Positions 59,627 to 64,000 of a DNA stretch of 64,000 nt are shown one piece after another (position 1 is the first letter of the stretch; each line of letters opens with the position of its first letter). Under the pieces are notes generated by a model, which worked only from the letters and a program-made list of their open reading frames with translations, had not been told where the DNA came from and made no database searches. The DNA comes from an uncultured Oscillibacter sp. (GTDB lineage Bacteria; Bacillota; Clostridia; Oscillospirales; Oscillospiraceae), in the NCBI GenBank assembly GCA_910585245.1, contig CAJUCO010000007.1, forward strand, positions 1 to 64,000, written 5' to 3'. Made by a program: the position numbers and the translations under genes.

Positions 59627-62600
59627 ATGAAGACGTTCACGGAGAAGAGGGACGCGCTCTTGCGCCGGAGGGAGGAGCTTTTGGCGGAATGGGCGCGGAA
59701 CAAGGCCGCGCTTTTAAAAAAGCCGAAGGAGCGGGCGGGGGGCGCCGCTGACGAGAGCAAGCCGCCGAAGCGCGTGCGGATCACCGGCATTTTGGGGGAG
59801 CTGGACGCGGAGCTGGACCGCCTGGACCGGCTGATTGCGGAGGAGGCGCGAAAGGGCCCGGCGGAAGGGCCCGAAGAGCAGACGGAAACCCGGAGCATCG
59901 CCAAAGAACCGGCGGAGGAAATGGAGCGGCAAACCGCCGGGGAAGCGCCGGATTCCGGAATTGCCGAAGGGCGGGAAGCGGAGACCTCCGCCGCTTTGAA
60001 ACGGAAAACGGACGCCGTCCTCCGCCGCCTGGGGGAACTCTACCCGGACCGCGTGATTCCCAGGGAGATGGAGCAGGAATACAGAGGCATCTTCCGCAGC
60101 GTCACGAGGTTTTCCGCTCTTCTGGGGTATGAGAGCTGGAAGGCGTTTCTGACCGCCTCCGGCTTTACCTGCCCGGCTGACTGCGCTCCCCCGGAAGAGA
60201 TGCCCGTTCAGGAACTTCGGCCCGTGCCGGAGGCCCCGCCGGTCCAGGAACTTCGGCCCATGCCGGAGGCCCTGTCGATTCAGGACTTCCAGCCCATGCT
60301 GGACGCCCTGGCGGAGAAATACCGGGACCGGGGGAAACCCGCCACTTTTGGCAGGCTGATTTATCAAAACCCGGAGTATGAGGAGCCGCTGAGGGAGCTC
60401 CGGAGCAGGGACCGGGAAGTGCTGGGAATGCCGCTGATCCAGTATCTCTGTGAGACCGGAGTTCTGGCGGATAAGGATCACGCCTCCATTGAAGATCGTT
60501 TGAAAGAGAAAATGGAAAACGTCCTTCGCGACCTGGAGGCATACTACCCGGACCATGTGATTCCCAGGGGGATTAGTAGGGACCACGGGGGCCTTTCCAA
60601 CCGCATTACGGAGGTTTACCCGCTCTTGGGTTATGAGAGCCGCGAGGCGTTTCTGGAAGCCAACGGCTATACCTGCCACTTTACCTCCTCCGGAAGCCAG
60701 GGCGGGCGGTTCATCCAGGACTTCCAGCCCATGCTGGACGCGCTGACGGAAAAATACCGGGACCGGGAAAAGCCCGATACCTTCGGAAGGCTGCTGTTTG
60801 AGAATCCGGAGTACAAGAGTCCGTTAAAAACGCTCCAGAAAAAAGCCCAGGAGCTTTTGGGCATGACGCTGATCCGACACCTCCGCTCAATTGGCGTCTT
60901 GGCAGACACGAAAGCGGCCGGTTTCGCCGCCAGGAAGAAAGAAACGGCCTGCATCACAGGACTCCTCCCCGCCGCCGCCACGAAACTGAGAGAGTATTAC
61001 CAGGGACTGAATCCCAAGGTTTACGGAACCTTCGACGACGCGGTGCAAAAGCTGGAGGGGCTGGAGGTGGGATGCACCAGAGGAACCCCCGGGAGGTTTT
61101 TCGTGGAAAGAGTTGCGAGGGGCACGGAATGCCGGGCGAATGTGGAAATTCCCCAGGGCATTGCCTTTATCAAACAGGGCGCCTTTCAAAACCAAACCGG
61201 ACTGGAGACTCTGGTCCTGCCGGAGAGCCTGACGGAGATTCACGCGTCGGCCTTCGAGGGCTGTACGGGGCTGCGGCGGGTTATTTTGCCCGCTGGCCTG
61301 AAACTGGTGGAGGATCGGGCGTTCGCCGGATGCGCCGCTTTGGAGGAGGTGAACTTTCAAGGCGGCTGTCCCTGGGTTTCCGAAAGCGCCTTTCAGGGTT
61401 CCGCTTACCAATACACCCCACCGGAGAAACCGGAAATTTCGGACAGCCGGGACTTTACCTGGACTTCCTCCTTTGGAGGCGTCGCCATCACCGGCTACAC
61501 CGGCCACGAGGAGCGGCTTTCCATTCCCGCGTCCATCCGGGGCTTCCCGGTGTATGGTATTTTTGAGGGCGCCTTCAAGGGCTGCTGGAGCCTGATTGAA
61601 GTCACCATGCCCGACACTATTCGGGAAATCCGGCGAAACGCCTTCACGGACTGCGTGAACCTGCAAAAAATACACCTCTCCAACGCGGTACCCCGGCTCT
61701 TTGCCGCCAGCTTCAGCGGCTGTACCGCCCTGCGGGAGGTCAACATCCCCGACCGGGTGGAGGCTCTGCCGAAAGGGCTGTTCAAGGACGCGCCCCTGGA
61801 ACGGGTTCACATCGGCAAGAGGCTGGAGACGCTGGATACGGACAGCTTCGGCGGGTGCAATCGTCCGGGGGGCCTGGTGGAGATCACCGTCGACCCGGAA
61901 AATCCTTACTTCAAGAGCGGCGGTCCCTGCCTGTACTCCGCCGACGGCCGGGTGCTTTACGCCTTTTTCGGCGAGGGCTTCTTCCGCGTTCCGGAGGGTG
62001 TGGAACAGATTAGCCCCGGCGCGTTCAGCGGGCTGGATGGCCTGACGGAGGTGGTGTTTCCCTCCACGCTGACGGAGATCGGGCCAAAGGCTTTCTCCGG
62101 TTCCTCCCTGCGGCGGGTGGAGTTTGGCGAGGCGGTCCGGGCCATAGGGGACTCTGCCTTTGAAAACTGCGGCCAATTGTCCAGCGCCCTGTTCAGCGAG
62201 GGACTGGAGAAGATCGGGGACCGGGCGTTTAGGGGCTGTCCCGTCCGTCTGGTGGTCTTGCCCTCCACGTTACAGCAGTTGGGGAAGGAGAGCTTTGACA
62301 GCCTCGGCCAGGACGATACCGTCCAGGAGCTGCGCGTTGCCCCCGGCGGGCCTATGGAGGCGGACGGCGACGGACTTTACCAGATTGACGGCGAAAACAA
62401 AACGCTGATCCGGGTCTACGGCTCCCGGTTTTCCGCCGATTGGTACTACGGCGAAAGAAAGGCCAGCTACATCGTGGCGGAGGGCACCACCGCCATCGCC
62501 CGGGGCGCTTTTGAAAACTGCTGCGGCCTGCGCTCCGTCACGCTGCCGGATTCCCTGCGGGAAATCGGGGACCGGGCGTTTTACGGCTGCGCCGCGCTGA

Positions 62601-63475
62601 GAGGCGTCCGGCTTCCCAAGGGCCTCCGGTCCATTGGGGCGGAGGCCTTCCGGGGGACGTCCCTGCGGAGCGTCCAGCTTCCGACGGAGCTTATGTCCAT
62701 CGGCACGGGGGCCTTTGCCGCCGGGGAGGACCGGCCGCCCTCCCTTCAGAACGTCCGGGTTGCCAAGAAAAACCCCTGTTTCCTGGTACAGAAGGATGCT
62801 CTTCTTCAGCGGAAGGAGGACGGGTCCTTGCTGCTGATGCACGCCTTTGGAAAGAGCGAGACGGTGACGGTGCCGGAGGGGGTTGCGGAGATTGGCCGCC
62901 TGGCGTTTTACCGGAGCGCCGTGAAGGAGGTCCGGCTTCCGGCCTCTGTCCGGGAGGTGGCCGCGGACGCCTTCCACCAATGCGAAAATCTGTCCCGCCT
63001 GCGCCTGGAGCTGCCGGAGAGCGCTCCGGGCTGGGCGGAGGTCTACTTTCCGGAGCTTCGTGGATACGGATGGAACGGTATGCGGGAGCAGTATCTGGAC
63101 TGCATCCGCACCAGCCGGGACGGCGTGTTTGACTTTTTGACCTACGACAGCCTCTTTCCGTCCATTCAGGAGTTCAAGGACCAGGTCCTGATTGCCACGG
63201 ACCGGCTGAAGTCCTCCGCCTATCTGGCGCCGCTGTACCGGGACGCGTATTTGGACTGGCTGCGAAAAAACGCCGCCGGGGCGCTCCAAACCGTCATTGA
63301 GTTTGACGATCTGGCGGGCCTGAACACCCTGGCGGAGCTGAAGGTGTTTACCGGGGAGAACGTTGACGGGCTCATCGAGCTGGCGAACTCCGCCCGGAAG
63401 CCGGAGATTTTGAGCTACCTGCTGAACTATAAAAACGCGGAAATCGGCATCACGGAAACGGATTACGAACTGTAA
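59627..63475 (+). CDS. Cytoplasmic BspA-type leucine-rich-repeat protein with duplicated N-terminal modules
   Basis: 1282 residues. Residues 1-120 are charged and coiled. Then two different modules alternate: A (YPDRVIPREMEQE... LLGYESWKAFL, about 125-184 and 292-350) and B (IQDFQPMLDALAEKYRDR... VLGMPLIQYL, about 217-282 and 363-428), linked by VQELRP(V/M)PEA repeats. From about 460 to 1150 come BspA-type LRR_5 repeats (IREIRRNAFTDCVNLQKIHL style). The last 120 residues include ELKVFTGENVDGLIELANSA and EILSYLLNYKN. There is no signal peptide or anchor, so it should work in the cytosol as a recognition or scaffold protein. AAAGGAGGG precedes the ATG. Confidence 0.85.
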   Translation: MKTFTEKRDALLRRREELLAEWARNKAALLKKPKERAGGAADESKPPKRVRITGILGELDAELDRLDRLIAEEARKGPAEGPEEQTETRSIAKEPAEEMERQTAGEAPDSGIAEGREAETSAALKRKTDAVLRRLGELYPDRVIPREMEQEYRGIFRSVTRFSALLGYESWKAFLTASGFTCPADCAPPEEMPVQELRPVPEAPPVQELRPMPEALSIQDFQPMLDALAEKYRDRGKPATFGRLIYQNPEYEEPLRELRSRDREVLGMPLIQYLCETGVLADKDHASIEDRLKEKMENVLRDLEAYYPDHVIPRGISRDHGGLSNRITEVYPLLGYESREAFLEANGYTCHFTSSGSQGGRFIQDFQPMLDALTEKYRDREKPDTFGRLLFENPEYKSPLKTLQKKAQELLGMTLIRHLRSIGVLADTKAAGFAARKKETACITGLLPAAATKLREYYQGLNPKVYGTFDDAVQKLEGLEVGCTRGTPGRFFVERVARGTECRANVEIPQGIAFIKQGAFQNQTGLETLVLPESLTEIHASAFEGCTGLRRVILPAGLKLVEDRAFAGCAALEEVNFQGGCPWVSESAFQGSAYQYTPPEKPEISDSRDFTWTSSFGGVAITGYTGHEERLSIPASIRGFPVYGIFEGAFKGCWSLIEVTMPDTIREIRRNAFTDCVNLQKIHLSNAVPRLFAASFSGCTALREVNIPDRVEALPKGLFKDAPLERVHIGKRLETLDTDSFGGCNRPGGLVEITVDPENPYFKSGGPCLYSADGRVLYAFFGEGFFRVPEGVEQISPGAFSGLDGLTEVVFPSTLTEIGPKAFSGSSLRRVEFGEAVRAIGDSAFENCGQLSSALFSEGLEKIGDRAFRGCPVRLVVLPSTLQQLGKESFDSLGQDDTVQELRVAPGGPMEADGDGLYQIDGENKTLIRVYGSRFSADWYYGERKASYIVAEGTTAIARGAFENCCGLRSVTLPDSLREIGDRAFYGCAALRGVRLPKGLRSIGAEAFRGTSLRSVQLPTELMSIGTGAFAAGEDRPPSLQNVRVAKKNPCFLVQKDALLQRKEDGSLLLMHAFGKSETVTVPEGVAEIGRLAFYRSAVKEVRLPASVREVAADAFHQCENLSRLRLELPESAPGWAEVYFPELRGYGWNGMREQYLDCIRTSRDGVFDFLTYDSLFPSIQEFKDQVLIATDRLKSSAYLAPLYRDAYLDWLRKNAAGALQTVIEFDDLAGLNTLAELKVFTGENVDGLIELANSARKPEILSYLLNYKNAEIGITETDYEL

Positions 63476-63490
63476 GAGAGGAAGGACGCC

Positions 63491-64000
63491 ATGGAAAGAC
63501 AACAGCGGGCGGAGGAGCTGGCGGTCCAGATTTTGAAATACGCCCGGAATGAGCTGCTGGTGGCCTTCCGGTTTTTGGATCTGGCCCTGTGCAAGCCGGA
63601 ATTGAAAGCGGGGGACATTGAGACCCTGGGTATCGACGGGAAATATCTCCGCTTCAACCCGAATTATATCTTTGCGCTTTACAAGCAGGGAGGCGGGGAG
63701 CTGAACCACAGCTGCCTCCACTCTATTTTCCACTGCGTGTTCAGCCATCCCTTTGTAAACCCCTCCATCAACCACGATCTCTGGGACCTGTCCTGCGACA
63801 TTGCGGTGGAGGGCATCCTGAATGAGCTGAACATGAAACAGCTGGAGACGCTGACCGGCTCCGCCATGGCGGAGGAGCTGGCGGCGCTGCAGCAGGGCGG
63901 CAAGCTGACGGCAGAGCGGCTGTACAAGCGCTTCACGGACAAGCCCCCGTCTCCGGGGGAGTACCAGCGCCTTCATGATCTGTTTTGCCGGGACGAGCAC
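63491..64000 (+). CDS. Probable vWA/DUF2201-like metallopeptidase-fold protein, partial
   Basis: Open from ATG 63491 (GGAAGG upstream) to the window end, 170 codons. HSCLHSIFHCVFSHPF followed by HDLWDLSCDIAVEGILNELN matches the N-terminal helical domain of the DUF2201 family (His-rich helix, then W-D-L-x-C-D-I-A-V-E), whose members usually carry a C-terminal vWA domain and work with a MoxR-type AAA+ ATPase. The HExxH Glu is Ser here, so protease activity is doubtful. The C-terminus lies outside the window. Confidence 0.65.
   Translation, partial: MERQQRAEELAVQILKYARNELLVAFRFLDLALCKPELKAGDIETLGIDGKYLRFNPNYIFALYKQGGGELNHSCLHSIFHCVFSHPFVNPSINHDLWDLSCDIAVEGILNELNMKQLETLTGSAMAEELAALQQGGKLTAERLYKRFTDKPPSPGEYQRLHDLFCRDEH

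Noticed and set aside
62270..64000. Minus-strand frame opposite the LRR gene
   Set aside because: Runs across two plus-strand genes; no family motif and shadow composition.
1..64000. CRISPR arrays, tRNA or rRNA genes, insertion sequences, prophage structural genes
   Set aside because: None seen on reading both strands; the only repeats are the 161-base element, the palindromes and protein-internal repeats.

Overview
The window looks like a chromosomal segment of a GC-rich gut member of the Clostridia, most likely family Oscillospiraceae. This rests on Firmicutes gene orders (infC-rpmI-rplT, tig-clpP-clpX-lon-engB, prs-pth-mfd), strong GGAGG ribosome binding sites, consensus sigma-A promoters, a guanine-class riboswitch, and codon use heavily biased to G/C at third positions. 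Genus and species cannot be fixed from the sequence alone. No rRNA, tRNA, CRISPR array, insertion sequence or phage structural gene was recognised.

Layout. 1-3.4 kb: two sugar-type transporters (the first cut short), a long perfect inverted repeat, a 161-base dispersed repeat and a 30-residue protein built from almost only Asn, Gln, Glu, Arg and Lys. 3.5-31.6 kb: housekeeping core. It holds the translation operon infC-rpmI-rplT with a structured leader and a probable AUU start, trmB, a thymidylate-synthase-like protein, two signal peptidases, rbgA, rnhB, yraN, thrC, the trigger factor/ClpP/ClpX/Lon/EngB proteostasis cluster, the minus-strand trmL-pgk-tpiA-gpmI glycolytic group, and a GlmU remnant followed by prs, pth and mfd.

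31.8-46.1 kb: a carbohydrate island. Two complete TRAP transporters (DctP-DctQ-DctM) flank a LytS-type sensor kinase and AraC-type response regulator, a ketose 3-epimerase-like enzyme, an FGGY kinase, a galactitol-phosphate-dehydrogenase-like enzyme, a DeoR regulator and a class II aldolase. Together these could import a sugar, polyol or sugar acid, interconvert and phosphorylate it, and split it into trioses that feed the glycolytic genes nearby. 46.2-48 kb: relics of a glycopeptide-resistance-like locus (a beheaded VanS-type kinase and the first codons of a D-Ala-D-X ligase) around an intact C39-like peptidase. 48-51.2 kb: a guanine-class riboswitch whose geometry predicts ligand-dependent switch-ON, controlling an 8-oxoguanine/guanine deaminase-like enzyme and a xanthine-type permease.

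51.4-64 kb: an accessory region of two divergent units. The minus-strand unit encodes an 893-residue protein with two RNA polymerase alpha-CTD domains and a sigma-region-4-like helix-turn-helix, then a ParB-like protein, then a SNF2 helicase. The plus-strand unit encodes a small acidic protein, a DUF1351-DEDDh exonuclease fusion, a 105-residue protein, a 1282-residue cytoplasmic leucine-rich-repeat protein and the start of a probable vWA/DUF2201-like protein. A palindromic element recurs in front of both plus-strand transcripts. This region is the best candidate for an undescribed system.
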